Origin: Carex sylvatica
Taxonomy: Eukaryota > Streptophyta > Magnoliopsida > Poales > Cyperaceae
Direction: 5' to 3'
Assembly (NCBI GenBank): GCA_964058845.1
Contig: CAXKVR010000076.1
Coordinates: 186,001-250,000 of the forward strand
DNA: 64,000 nt
The notes beneath the pieces were generated by a model. That model was not told where the DNA came from and made no database searches. It saw only the letters and a program-made list of their open reading frames with translations. The position numbers were made by a program, and so were the translations under genes. Shown here piece after piece: positions 34,231 through 46,765 of this stretch (position 1 is its first letter; every line of letters starts with the position of its first letter).

Positions 34231-37200
34231 ATGGCTGAAAATACTCCAACGCCTCCACCTTCTAACCCCTTAATTTTTCTTAACATCCCTGCTTCAACAA
34301 AACTCAATCGTACCAATTTTCTAGCCTGGCAATCCCAGATCATTCCTATTCTCCATGGATATGGACTGCACAAGTTCATCACCGAGCAAGCACCCAATGA
34401 AAACAAGCAACAGGACCAGATTTTACTAGGATGGCTGCGCTCCTCATTGTCAGAAACGCTGCTTGGTCAGGTGGTATCCTGCACCTCTTCCTTCGACCTA
34501 TGGACCACACTTCAAACCACCTTTTCTGCCACCTCCAAGGCTCGTCTAGCGGAACTTCGCCGAAAACTCTTTAGCACAACCAAAAAGGGCATGAATTGCA
34601 CTAATTACATCACAGCCATGCGATCGATTGCTGATGAACTCGCCTTCATCGGTCATCCAGTCTCTGACGAAGACCTAGCTATGCACATCCTTGGTGGTCT
34701 CGGATTCGAATTTAATTCCTTTGTTGTAGCAGCCACCACCTCTTCTCGGCACAACGGTCTCTCTCTGCCGGATATCCAAGCTGGTCTTCTCAGTCATGAT
34801 AACCTCCTTCAAACTCAACACACCTCTTCTACCTCTCTTCCCTCTGCGTCAAATCCTATAGCCCTCTACACAAACAATCAAAAATCTAAATATTCAAGTT
34901 CCAAACCCGCTAACCAGAACTACCCTAACGAAAACACTAATCAGCGATCTAACCAAAACAGAACTCATGGTCCCAAGCCTGCTGGGCCGCACCCTTCTTA
35001 CCCTCAAAACAAGCACCCTCTTCTCCCTACACCTCAAAGCCAAAATCTCTCCTATCCTCAAAACAAACCTGCCGCAGCTCCCTCCTCAACTCCTCCTAAG
35101 TTCTGTCAGATCTGTTATAAGAAGGGCCATACTGCAAGAATTTATTGGTGGCGCTTTGATGACTCTTGCAATGTCACTTTCACTCCTCCTCAAGCTTACA
35201 TGGCTGAACCAATTCATACCTCTACCTCTACCTCTACATCCGAATGGATTCTTGATTCCAGCGCCTCTCACCATGTCACTAGCGATTTGAACAACTTATC
35301 CAACTTTGTTCCATATGAAGGATTCAATCAACTACACATTGGTAATGGTACCGGTATGAAAATTCTTCACATTGGTTCAACTTCTTTCTCTATCGCACAT
35401 ACATTCCTTCATCTCAACAACGTTTTACATGTACCATCATTCACCAAAAACTTGTTAAGTCTTTCTCAATTACTACTTGACAACTCACTTCTTATTGAGT
35501 TTTCTTCTCATGATTATCTTATCAAGGACCACATTACCTCGACCCTTCTTCTTCAAGTCAAGGTCACTAATGGTCTCTACTCTCTTTCTCTTCCTCTCAA
35601 CCGGCCACTACCTCATCCACAAGTTTTCTTTGGTGCTTCTACTTCAGCAGACCGTTGGCATGCTCGCCTAGGTCATCCATCATCTTCTACTACTCTCCAT
35701 GTTTTACATTCTCATCATTTACCTTGTTCCTCACATAAATTAAGTATGTGTCATGATTGTATTGTTGCAAAATGCCATAAACTTTCTTTTACTTCTAGCA
35801 CCTCTATTTCTTCGTCTCCTCTTGAACTTATTCACTCCGATGTTTGGGGACCTTCCCCTTTGTTATCAAATAATGGTTTTCGTTACTATGTGCTTTTTGT
35901 GGATGATTTTACATGATTTTCGTGGATATATTTTTTACACAAAGGATGAGGTTCCAAAAATCTTTTCCCTATTTAAAGACCAAATTGAAAACCTTTTAAA
36001 CACAACTATTAAAATTTTGCGTACCGACGGTGGTACCAAATTCAAACCCATCACTCGCCTTTTTCCACAAATTTTACACCAAACATCTTGTCCATACACC
36101 CCACAACAAAATGGGGTTACGGAATGCAAGAATAGACATATCATTGAGCTCTCATTAGCCATTGCAAACCATGCCTTGATACCTTTATATTTTTGGGATG
36201 AGATTTTTGCAAATGCAGTATATTTAATAAATCGGCTCCCTTCCTCTACCACTTCTACATCATCCTATCATCTACTATTAAAAAAAAATCCCAATTACAC
36301 CATGCTTCGCACCCTTGGCTGTACTTGCTTCCCTTTAACCCGACCCTATAACGATCACAAATTGCAAAACCGATCTCTCCCATGTGTTTTCATTGGTTAT
36401 GCTTCATCGCAAAAAGGCTATAAATGCTTGCACTTAGCTACCAATCGCATCTATGTTTCAAGGCATGTAATTTTTGATGAAGAAAAATTCCCTTTTAAAA
36501 TCAAAATTTCAACTCAGAGAATGCCACTACACCTACAGATCCCTTACAATGGTTACCTCTTCCACTGCCATCTTCAGAACTTAACCAAACAGCCCAATTA
36601 ACTCCATTGACCTATTCAACCGAACCCTTTACTCCCCAGACCTCTTCTTCCAATTCATCTACTCGGGCCAACACTTCCTCAAACCAGCAGGCCGAACCTA
36701 CTCTCTCTTTACAGGCCCAAAACATTTTCCCTATCCAAGTCACCCCACCTCTACTTCCTCCAATCCAGCAGCCTCAACACACTAATCCTGCACAACTGGC
36801 CTCAACCATAATAGCACCCTTGCAACCCAGGCATCACATGATTACATGGACCCGAGATCAAACTAGAAAACCAAAATATTTTCTAGATCATGAAGCCTAT
36901 GTAACTACATCTGCCATCATATCTGAACCGACTACTTTTAATCAAGCTCAACAATTTTCACATTGGAGAGATGCCATGGCTAAGGAAATAACGGCTTTAG
37001 CTAGCAACAATACATGGGTCTTAGTTCCCCCTCCAACAGACCAACACATAGTCGATTGCAAATGGGTCTACCGAGTCAAAAGGCATGCTGATGGCACTAT
37101 TAAGCGTTACAAGGCTCGTCTCGTGGCAAAGGGTTACAACCAACAAGAAGGTATCGATTATTTTGATACGTTTAGTCCTGTGGTTCGACCAACAACCATT

Positions 37201-38482
37201 AGACTTGTTCTTTCTCTTGCTATCTCTTGTGGTTCGACTTTACGCCAATTAGATGTTCAAAATGCATTCTCGTGGCAAAGGGTTATCCAACCATGTTTGT
37301 TTACTCTCCAAGGCACTCTATGGTCTCAAACAATCCCCTTGGGCTTGGTTTCAAACACTTAGCTCGGCTTTGATCAAACTTGGCTTCCAATCATCCCGCT
37401 ATGACCCATCCCTATTTATCCTTCACTCTCATGGCCGATCCATCGTGCTTTTGGTTTATGTTGACGATATAATCGTCACGGGTAGTCATCCCAAGTTCAT
37501 TATGGAGATAATTTCAAGCATTCAAACTCGCTTTGCTCTCAAAGACCTAGGTGAACTACACTACTTTCCTGGAATTGAAGTTCACACTTCTCACAATGGC
37601 ACACATATATCTCAAAAGAAATACATAATTGATCTCATCAAGAAGGCAAATATGTCTCTCTCAAAATCATGTGCTTCACCAATGATTGCTCAAACCCCAC
37701 TCTCCAAAAATGATGGCGATCCATTTGGAGATCCCTCTCTCTACCGCACAATTGTGGGTGCCTTGCGATACGCCACCATTACTAAATCGGATATTGCATT
37801 TGCCGTCAACAAAACCTCTCAATTTATGCATAATCCGACAATCACACATTGGACAGCCGTGAAGCCTATCTTGTGCTACCTCAATGGAACTCTATCTCAT
37901 GGCCTTCACTTTAAAACTAGCTCCTCACTAACTCTTCACGCTTACTCGGATGCAAATTGGGCCGGTTGTCCCGATGACCGCAAATCAACATTGGATTTTT
38001 GCATCTTCTTTGGCTCTCATCTCATATCTTGGAGCTCCAAAAAGCAACCAACCGTATCTCGGTTGAACACGGAGGTCGAATATAGAAGCCTTGTATTGGC
38101 TAGTGTTGAATTAACTTGGGTTCAGTTCTTGCTTGATGAACTTGGAGTTCAATCGGCATCACCACCTATTTTATGGTGTGACAACATCGGTGCTACATTC
38201 TTAGCCTCCAATCCCATGTTTCACTCTCGTACCAAACATGTGGAAATAGATTACCACTTCATGCGTGATCGAGTAGCAACCGGAAAGCTTCACATTCAAT
38301 ATCTATGCTCCAAGGATCAACTTGCTGATGCCCTTACGAAGCCTCTCACAACTCCAAGGTTTCTATTCTTGCGAGACAAGATGACCGTGACAGCAGCACC
38401 TTCATCTTGCGGGGGGGCTGATAAGATACAAATGGATACATCCATTGTTGCAACCAATGGACAGAAGTCTCACAAGGCATAA
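34231..38482 (+). pseudogene. Copia gag-pol polyprotein, interrupted
   Basis: The gag part opens at 34231 (MAENTPTPPP) and contains the LNRTNFLAWQSQI and GWLRSSLSETLLG type segments. The CCHC knuckle reads CQICYKKGHTARIYWW, so its last Cys is replaced by Tyr. Protease motif is WILDSSASHH. GAG-pre-integrase has DRWHARLGHPS, and the integrase starts at LELIHSDVWGPS. A TGA at about 35914 and a frameshift interrupt the integrase, which continues as KILRTDGGTKF and TPQQNGVTE in frame 2. Reverse transcriptase resumes in frame 1 ([27 protein letters not shown]). It jumps to frame 2 after LDVQNAF with loss of the following conserved block, then has [13 protein letters not shown] and YVDDIIVTG. RNase H has SDANWAGCPDDRKST and ends with DQLADALTKPL. 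Confidence 0.88.
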
Positions 38483-38702
38483 TGGATAACTCAGGAAATA
38501 AATCAGGAAATATATTCATTGCCTTGACAGCTCACACTATTTACTAAGAAATAAATGTAAATTAGATTTTCTCATTAACTCAGATTGTTATATAAAGAAA
38601 GGAACAACCTCTTGTAAATCAATTACAATGAATGAATAAAATCAAATTCCAAACTTATCTTTTTGTCTCTCTTTATCTCTAAATTATACTAGTATCCTTT
38701 CA
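38419..38702 (+). repeat. 3' LTR of the Copia element
   Basis: Begins directly after the polypurine tract at 38410-38418 and matches 33928-34211 except for about nine substitutions. It carries the same TATATAAAG. Confidence 0.88.
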
Positions 38703-39163
38703 TCCACAACAGTAGCAAAATCCAAGGGTGCCAATAATTGAGCAAAACAAGACCTCAAGAAATACATAAGTCACATAGCAAGGAACATGAAATAATTTTT
38801 AGAATGCACACTAACTAAAAGTCATATAGAAGGACTAGTTTCATCGTATCTCTTTCACAATGTAATGTAAGATGACATGCTACAAATATGTTAAAAATTC
38901 TGTTAAATTAAAATTGCAGGACATTATAGTTACAGATTTTGCATGAGAGCAAATAATATCATATTACATTTATTTTATAGAGTCTGCCAGTTCAAACAAT
39001 ACTACCTAATTTTGAAATATAAGAGATGTTTCGAATTAAATAATGTCATCTCCTAATTGCTTCAAGGAAAATTAAATCCAAGGAGAGTAATTTGATTTCC
39101 TTGTTTTGATGTATTTATTCTTTATCGATGAGAAGAAACCTCATCCAAGGATAAGTTTCAAGG
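38703..39163. other. Intergenic, no gene seen
   Basis: AT-rich spacer between the Copia element and the LINE. It contains the left LINE target copy AAGTTTCAAGG at 39153-39163. Confidence 0.55.
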
Positions 39164-39613
39164 AGAGTGTGACACAGGTAAATATTTACTGTGGTATGGG
39201 ATTGGATCCGACTAGGCAAGCGGAAGCGGGGGATATCGGCCTATTGGATGCAGGTCTGACTAGGGACCCAAATGAAGCGGGTCCGAGCATGGCGGTGGAG
39301 GCAAGCACGAGTGAATGACTCAACTTGGCGGCAGAATATGACAAAGATTAATCGGTGCTTGGTGCCTTTGAATTTGACTCTGAGGACGAGCTGTCAGATG
39401 GAGAAGAAGGCCCTCATAGGGGCGCATATTAAGTTTAATTATTTTAGAAGACCATGGAACACTACATTTAATTTTCTGTTTTTATTATTCAGTCTATTTA
39501 TATTTCGCAAGTTTTTGTTGCAACTGGAGCTTCTCTGTTATGGGAATACCAACAGAGCATTTTGTATCAGCTCCCTGTTTTAGCACAAGTGTGCCTTTTG
39601 TGTAATCTGTTTA

Positions 39614-40495
39614 ATGATGAATGAACTAAACTATCCATTAAATATTTTAATTTGGAATGTGTGGGGCTTAGGAGATTTTAATAAATGTGCGGTGATAAAA
39701 GACATTGTTAGTGATGCTAACCCCGATCTTTTATGTTTTCAAGAAACAAAATTGAGCGAGTGTGATATTTTTAAGGTGCGACAATTTTGTCCGCCTAAGT
39801 TTATTAATTTTGAGATATTAAATGCGGAAGGTTCAAAAGGGGGAATTATTCTCGCGTGGAGTTCATCTTTCTCTCTTGTTGAATCCTTCAATTTAAATTA
39901 TTCATGTAATGTGTGTATTAAAAAAGGAGAACTTACCTTTATGATCACAGGGGTATACGGACCTCAAGCTGACAGGGATAAACTAATATTCCTACAAGAA
40001 CTGAAAACCATCCGACAAAAAAATGACCTACCATGTCTAGTTATGGGAGACTTCAACCTATTCAGAAGTGTCGACGAAACAACAGGGGGGTCGGGAAATC
40101 TAGGCACCATGCTGGAATTCAATAATCTCATCGATAATATAGGCCTTATCGAATCACCTTTGCGAGGTAAAACATATACTTGGTCAAACAAGAGACCAAT
40201 TCCTACCTTCTCAAAACTTGATAGGGCTATGCTATCGCACCATTGGAATGGATTTGGAGCAACGCACATCTTACAGGATTTACCGGCGACGGCATCAGAC
40301 CACACACCGCTAATCCTTAAGATAAAACCACACCAAAATTTGGTAAGGAGACCATTCAAATTCGAAAAATTTTGGCTTGGGTATCAAGACATGCACCATG
40401 AGGTTCAAAAGGCATGGAACTCAATTACGGTGGCAAATCCAACAAAGATAATGCAATTAAAAATAAGGCAGGTCCAAAAAGCTTTAAGAAAATAG
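39614..40495 (+). pseudogene. LINE ORF2, apurinic endonuclease domain
   Basis: A 293-codon open frame holding a complete EEP-type endonuclease. It has ILIWNVWGLG (Asn), LLCFQETKLSE (catalytic Glu), TGVYGP (Tyr), VMGDFNLFRS (Asp, Asn), TYTWSNKRP and TASDHTPL (Ser-Asp-His). All usual catalytic residues are present. A stop (TAG) near 40493 cuts the domain from the reverse transcriptase, which is found in a later frame, so ORF2 as a whole is dead. Confidence 0.85.
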
Positions 40496-40817
40496 GAACA
40501 ATCGCAATTCAAGAAGCGAGAGACATACCTTAAACGGTCTAAATGGGTTCTACAACAATTAGACCATGCAGAGGAGCACCGACAATTGAACTCGGTAGAA
40601 TTCAGATTGTGAATCGCCCTAAGAGAACACATCTTCTCTCTAGCGACTGAGAAGGAGAATAAATAGAAGAAGCGTTCCAGTTGCACCTGGTTACGACTAG
40701 GAGACAACAATACCAAATATTTTCATGCAGTGAAAAATGGTAGAAAAAATTTGAACTCTTTAATCTCGATCAAAGATAACCTGGGTACGACAATCAACCA
40801 ACAACAACTTCACCGGA

Positions 40818-41750
40818 TTGATAGGTCAAAGGACCTACCATACAAGGCCTTTTGACCTCACAAATCGAGTTGGACCTTCCTATCATCAGGACCTGGCAGG
40901 ACTAGATGATGTCATCATGGAAGAGGAAGCAAAAGCAGTACTAAATGAAATGCCAAGTGACAAGGCAAGCGGCCCTGATGGCCTTCCGGTAGAATTCTAC
41001 CAAGCTTTCTGGGTAGTAATAAGGAATGATGTAATGGATCTCATCACAGACTTTTTCCAGAATAGTGCGGACATCAATTTGGTTAATAGAGCATCAATAA
41101 CACTGATACAGAAGAAGCAGGAACCGACCACTGTGTTAGATTACCGACCTATCAGTGTAATCAACACAATAGCAAAATTGATAACAAAGATCATAGCAAA
41201 TGGACTACAAAGACATCTACCAAACCTTATCACACCGAGTCAAACAGCATTTGTGAAAGGCAGATCCCTGATGGAGTCGTTCCTGACGGCAAGAGAATTC
41301 CTAGCCTTCTGCTCAAAGAACAAATTGCCGACAATTCTTTACAAGGTGGATTTTGAAAAGGCATTCGATACAGTGAACTGGTGCTTTCTCGTCAACTTGC
41401 TAATTGCCAGAGGCTTCCCTTCGAGATGGACCTCAGTCCTCAGCAGTATTAGGCATGTTGTGATCTTCTTCGTCTACAATAAAGGTAAATGGAACACTGA
41501 CCATATATTTCAGCCATCAGAGAGGATTAAGGTAAGGAGACCCCCTCTCGCCTATGTTATTCATTCTCATGGCGGATACTTTGAGCACATTACTGAAGGC
41601 AACACAGCAAGACATGCCACAGCATGTTATGATTGTACCGAAAACTATCCAATTTGCTGATGACACGGTCATTATCTCCAAGGCTCACCCGACCACACTG
41701 AAAATCATTACCCGAACACTTAAGGTCTACGCAAGGCTATCGGTCTAAAG
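40818..41750 (+). pseudogene. LINE ORF2, reverse transcriptase domain
   Basis: Contains MPSDKASGPDGLPVEFYQAF, LIQKKQEPTTVLDYRPISVI, ITPSQTAFVKGRSL and VDFEKAFDTVNW. The conserved PLSP(L)LF region is frame-shifted near 41550, and the catalytic pair is read in another frame as IQFADDTVII. Further downstream are YLGLPFSIKK and GHLTLVKAVLTAMPLHYMQA. Confidence 0.85.
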
Positions 41751-42040
41751 ATCAATAGAAGCAAAAGTAGTTTTGTTCCAATCGCCATATTGTCCTCACC
41801 ACCCTCTCAACTTCCGATTACATACTTGGGTCTACCGTTTTCAATAAAAAAAACCAAATAAAATTGACTACCAACCAATGTTGGTATCAATCCAAAATAG
41901 ATTGGAAGGGTGGAAATCCAAATTCTTGTCGTACGGAGGTCATCTCACGTTGGTTAAGGCAGTACTCACTGCAATGCCACTACACTACATGCAGGCATTG
42001 AAAATTTCGAAAAGAATTGTGAAACACATTGACAGAATGA

Positions 42041-42103
42041 GAAGATCATTTCTATGGAAAGGTAATGACACATGCCGAAGATCATTTCTATGGAAAGGTA
42101 ATG
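42041..42103 (+). repeat. 36-bp tandem duplication in the LINE
   Basis: GAAGATCATTTCTATGGAAA starts at 42041 and again at 42077. The period is 36 bp, so it duplicates 12 codons (RRSFLWKGN...) in frame. Confidence 0.85.
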
Positions 42104-43025
42104 TCACAGCCCAAATGGACTATGGAGTACCACTCTACAGGAACTATACAGTATCACGGGCACATCGTAGCTAAGTACAGCAACAACATCTTCGTACTTT
42201 CTGAAGGACCTGACTAACCTCCTACCGTTCTTCACTGCATCTTCGACCCATGATGAGATCACTCAGAAATGGATATGGTGATGGTCACCCACACAGGTAT
42301 TCACATGCAGCTCAGCGTATAATATGATGCGCAACTCAGGGGTGAGATCTGAATACCATAAAACACTTTGAAAATTAAAGGTTCTACTGAAGGTGCGGGT
42401 TTTTATCTAGTTGATGCTGGCGAATAAAATACTAACACAAGAGGTATTAACGATAAGAGGTTGCACGGTACCATTCGAATGCCAAATGTGCAACAGTGCA
42501 GACATGAAAACAAGGGACCACCTGCTATGAGACTGTAGCTATGCTAATAGATTTTGGCGTGGCATATGCGCCCAGTTCAATATCAGACTAACAATGGGGC
42601 ATGAGGTGAGGAATATGTGGCGGCATCTACCACAACTATCACCGCGAATGAGGAGACAACAAAGAGTAGTATGGGCGGCAGGTACGTGGGCTTTATGGAA
42701 AGAAAGGAACATAAGACTTTTTTTCTATAAGAGCAAACCGGGAGTAATTTTAATTAATGAAACGACTATTAATATCATGCAATGGTTGTGCACTATTCAA
42801 TAAAAACAGACAGGGATATAAGATCGACTATGCGGGAGCATACGTGGCATACATCGCGGTACTGTCAACCATTTGAATAGTGGGGATTTATGTACATATT
42901 TTTTATGTTCTGTTTTTTACTTTTGAGCATTGTAAGTAGTTTTTGTACATACAAACTTTCTCTTTTTTAATTAATATATTGTTGGCTATACTATAGCCAA
43001 CCTTCAAAAAAAAAAAGTTTCAAGG

Positions 43026-44060
43026 TCTACATAAAGAGAAGTGCACAATGATGATAGTTTTAGAAAAATTGCTAAAGCAGCATTTCAGATTCTGTGCCAA
43101 ATTTAAACAAATTTGGTGAAAAATAAAGTTAAGAGGCTCAACTATAGTCGGGAAGAGAGAGAGAGAGAGAGAGACGAGAACTGAAGAAGCGCTGATAGGG
43201 GCTATCATTTAGAAGGGAAAGAATAGAGAAGAAAGGGAACAAGAAACTGTTACGTCTAAGACGAAGCAACAGAGAACGTGAATTAAACAAGAACAAGAAA
43301 GAATCAAATCAATTTTATGGAAATTCAAAAAAACAAGATGTTAGAAATGTACTAATATGTCAGAATATTATGGGCGATATTAATAATTAATATGGATTAT
43401 GTCTTATTGGGCTAGACTCGAATTCTTATTCTCATCTGAACTGATCTGATCAAATCAGATAACGTTTTATGAATGAGTGCAATGAGATGGTCCAAATCTA
43501 ACCATCCGCAAAAATATTAAACATGTCTATGAATTTCCATCCGATTGGTTTGAAATTTGATCAGACAGTCCGGATCTAAACTCAAATTTGAGTTACTTTA
43601 GATGATCCGTACTTGAGGGCCTGGAACAGGGGCAGAGGTAAGAAGCACCAATGGAGATCAATTGACCCAATTTTTTTGTATTTATGCATGGTTTTGTATG
43701 TAATTTAGAGTAAAATGTTACGTTACGACTCTCATTAATTTTGTACATTAAATTATATGATTAATCTCAATATATTTAATTTTGATCCTCATAATTCGAA
43801 AGTCTAACTCTGTCTCTGGCATAGAAGGTGGGATATTTTAAGCATAGTGATTTTAACTACCAATAGATACTCTTCGATCTAATAGTTTAAAAGTGATATT
43901 TTCTGTGTAAAAAATTGCGTAGTTTGACCTCCATTCCTTTATCAGAAACAAGCATTATGAACTGTCAGGACTTGGTTTACGTTCCGGTTTATCTGTGATT
44001 AATTGTAACAATTTGAACAGATTAAATAATTATGTTTTATTTATTTTTTTGTACTAAAGC
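43026..44060. other. Intergenic with foldback remnant
   Basis: A GA repeat at about 43155-43175. From 43440 to 43630 there are modules of the 25310 foldback family (GATCTGATCAAATCAGAT, GGTTTGAAATTTGATCAGAC, CTCAAATTTGAGTTACTTTA, GATCCGTACTTGAGGG). No gene was seen. Confidence 0.5.
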
Positions 44061-44066
44061 CTCGGG

Positions 44067-44700
44067 TTTTTTTTTTCGGAAAACTGCCCGTAGACTTGTA
44101 TTTCACATGAAGTTTTACAGGGCCACATCCAATTACATTCCTATCAAGGCCATTTTGTAAAAAAATTAAAAGACCCTTCCTATGCTTCCCTCTAATGTAG
44201 ATCCATGTATAAGGGATGGGTGAAGCCCAGTTGATTCCACTGCTCCAACGTTCCTTTTTTTGCTAGATTGTCAGCCCAAGGGATTTGGCTTCTTGGTACT
44301 TGGCAGCATGAGAAATCAGCTCTTCTTCTAAACATCATCCAAACCTCAAATACCTCCGAGTATGCTCGCCAATCTAAGTACAGAGGCGGGTTATTTGTGC
44401 TGCATAGTTGGGCCAGTTGCTGGCTGTCAGTAAGGAACCTACAGTAACCCGTTATGCCCAGCTTTTGCACATAGTGAAGTGCATCTTTCATAGCCAACGC
44501 CTTAGCTTGCAATGATGACCACGCGCGTACGCCTGCGGATTTCTGTGCCAGTAGGTTGTTACCCCTGTATAGCACATAACTGATACCTCCCAAGTCCCAA
44601 CCAATCACTTGTCCAGGTCTCCAGGAGCCATCTGTCATGCATATTACTGCATCCTGATCCTCAACCAACCCCTGCTGCTCAGATGTGATAGTAGTATTGT
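44067..44700 (-). mobile_element. LINE 3' fragment with RNase H domain
   Basis: A 158-codon minus-strand frame (44192-44668) encodes an RVT_3-type RNase H domain: CMTDGSWRPGQVIG, LTDSQQLAQL and IPWADNLAKKG supply three of the usual acidic residues. At the second position, where AE is normal, the sequence reads SLQAKALAM, a Glu to Lys change. A 3' region and a poly(T) run at 44067-44076 (poly(A) on the coding strand) complete a 5'-truncated LINE. A domesticated RNase H-like gene is possible but there is no support for it. Confidence 0.7.
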
Positions 44701-45865
44701 TGCTGGTTACCCCTTGGTTTTTTGGCTATAAGAATTTCACCACATACCGGCAAAAGGTTTGAACTGATGGTTGTTTTCCTCCGTATGTGAGCAGCAGGGG
44801 TTGCATTTTATTGAAAAGCATTGCATACAAAAATATTAGCCAGTTTTTATGGAAAAACATCTAGCCGTACATATCAACTGTCAGCATTAGCTTGTTGCAA
44901 ATGAGGATTATTTATATGCATGAAACAGAAATTACATATAGGGGTATTCTTGTCTTATCCTATTTCCTCACTATTTTTATACACTCCATCATTTCACTAT
45001 TCCAACTATATTTTTTTACCAAATAATACAATTCGAAATGCATATGTTTTGATCATTATGTAAATTATGCTGATCGATTAATCAAAATTTAGTTAGAGGA
45101 TGAATCAGTTGATAATGTTTACAATCTAATTAACAATCTTATAGAATTAAAGAATATAGTTTAAATTTAAAATCTAACATTATAGATGTGATCTATATTA
45201 TTAAAATATCATATCTAGCTATAAAATATGATGACATTTAATATATATTTCACCGTACATCAAGTGATTCGAAATTTCAACCGTCTGAAATTAACAACTT
45301 TGATTCACTATGCATCATCAAAGAATGTTTAAATTTTAAAAAATAACTATTAAACTATTAAATATTCAATAACATATCTATGTATTTGTTTATTTTAATT
45401 GAATATTCTAAAAATTAATTATTAAAATGATTAAAATTATCAAAATGATATTTAATTTATTTGATTTAGTTATACGCGCCAACTAATCAACCGTCAATAT
45501 AGCTCTTGAAAGCACTTCTATGTATAAAATTAAAAATATTTATTGAAACTTATCATGGTCATGTAAGAGATGAAGTAATTTTTTTAGGAAGCTGATAATT
45601 GTACCACAAATATAATACTCGTGTGCGTCCTCCAACTTTCTAGAATGTCAGTAATAAATCGAGCAAGTTTTACTTCATACAGCGCAATAACAGTACAAAT
45701 ATTTCTTACTAAAGAAACCTTTCGCTACATGAAGCGAAAAGTACTCCGTTCAAAAAGTTAACAAAAGCAGCGCAAAATGCAGCCAAACAATTGTATAATA
45801 TAAACATATAAAGGAAATCGTTTAATCAACTACGTTTCAATGTTTAACTTTCATTGCAAATTTAA
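44700..45865. other. Intergenic, no gene seen
   Basis: AT-rich DNA. No open frame, RNA gene or strong repeat was recognised. Confidence 0.55.
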
Positions 45866-46433
45866 ATAAATCTCCGAACTCGTCCCCGAGCACAAATTTT
45901 ACAGCTGTTAATATGAACCAGTCCCCAAGGGCGTACCCCAGCACAATTTTTTTCCGTAGATTCTAGAATGATTACAGCTTTGAATTTTTACCAATCCCCG
46001 AACATGTCCCCCATTGCCAGAGATGACTCAACATATTTATAACCAATTAAACCTCTATTTTAAACAATAGAAACTTGTAAGTTTAAGATTAAAAAATAGT
46101 AAGATGATTTTTGGTAAAAAAAATTTGAAGTATTACAATTGCAAGAATAGTACCACTAAAACAGTAAATATTGAAACAGTCAAACATCAATTTTATACTA
46201 TACAAAATTGTATGTATAAGCTCAACTTTTTTTTTATATAATTTCAAGTATTGATGTTGTAAGACCATTACAATTAAAATAATAATGTATTAAACAATTA
46301 AGAGCACAATTATTTACCATTGAAAATAGTGTGTTAAAAATTTCAACGGCATAATCTTAAGTTTTATTTTTAAAAGTATCCTGCTTCGAAGAATTACAAT
46401 TATTTTATGCCGTCAAACTTATAACTTTTCCAA

Positions 46434-46765
46434 ACAATGACAATTTATAAACATGCAAACTTCTATTAAAAATAATGAAACTACTACTTGAAAACAATCA
46501 TTGTTGGCAAACTCATTAATTATTTTATATTATCAAAAGTAGAACTTTTCACAATAATGACAATTTATAACCATGCAAACCTGTATTAAATAACAATGAA
46601 ACTACTCTTCGAAACAATCATTGTTAGCAGACACATCAATTAATTTATATTCTCAACATAAAACTTCTCACAACAATGACAATTTGTAACCAACCAAACA
46701 TGTATTAAATAACAATGAAACAAGTACTTCGAAACAATAATTGTTGGCAGACTCATCAAATATTT
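46434..46765. repeat. Tandem repeat, period about 120 bp, three copies
   Basis: AATGACAATTTATAA...CATGCAAAC recurs at about 46436, 46556 and 46676. Each copy is followed by ATTAAATAACAATGAAAC and AACAATCATTGTTGGCAGAC. Copies differ by many substitutions. It lies just inside the left motif cluster of the candidate transposon, downstream of the Ulp1-like gene. Confidence 0.75.

Larger units (their letters stand above)
33928..38702 (+). mobile_element. Ty1/Copia LTR retrotransposon, near full length, frame-broken
   Basis: A 4.78-kb element with two 284-bp LTRs that differ at about nine positions by eye (roughly 3%). A primer-binding site TGGTATCAGAGC immediately follows the 5' LTR, and a polypurine tract GCGGGGGGGC precedes the 3' LTR. 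The domain order gag, protease, integrase, reverse transcriptase, RNase H is that of Copia. The flanking 5-mers are TCCAA (33923-33927) and TCCAC (38703-38707), a target duplication with one change. Frame breaks near 35910, 36520-36605 and 37350 make it non-autonomous. Confidence 0.92.
39164..43014 (+). mobile_element. 5'-truncated L1-type LINE with 11-bp target duplication
   Basis: The 3' poly(A) (43005-43016) is followed by AAGTTTCAAGG, and the same 11 bases lie at 39153-39163 just before the element. This is a LINE-style target duplication and fixes the 3.85-kb extent. The content in order is a short C-terminal ORF1 remnant, ORF2 endonuclease (39614-40495), reverse transcriptase (40818-41750, broken) and zf-RVT region (42420-42800). 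There is no full ORF1, so the copy is truncated at its 5' end. Confidence 0.85.

Noticed and set aside
34209..34406. Minus-strand 65-codon frame at the Copia 5' end
   Set aside because: Antisense shadow of gag.
39106..39318. 70-codon plus-strand frame
   Set aside because: It crosses the LINE border at 39164, so it is a fusion of flank and LINE sequence, not a gene.
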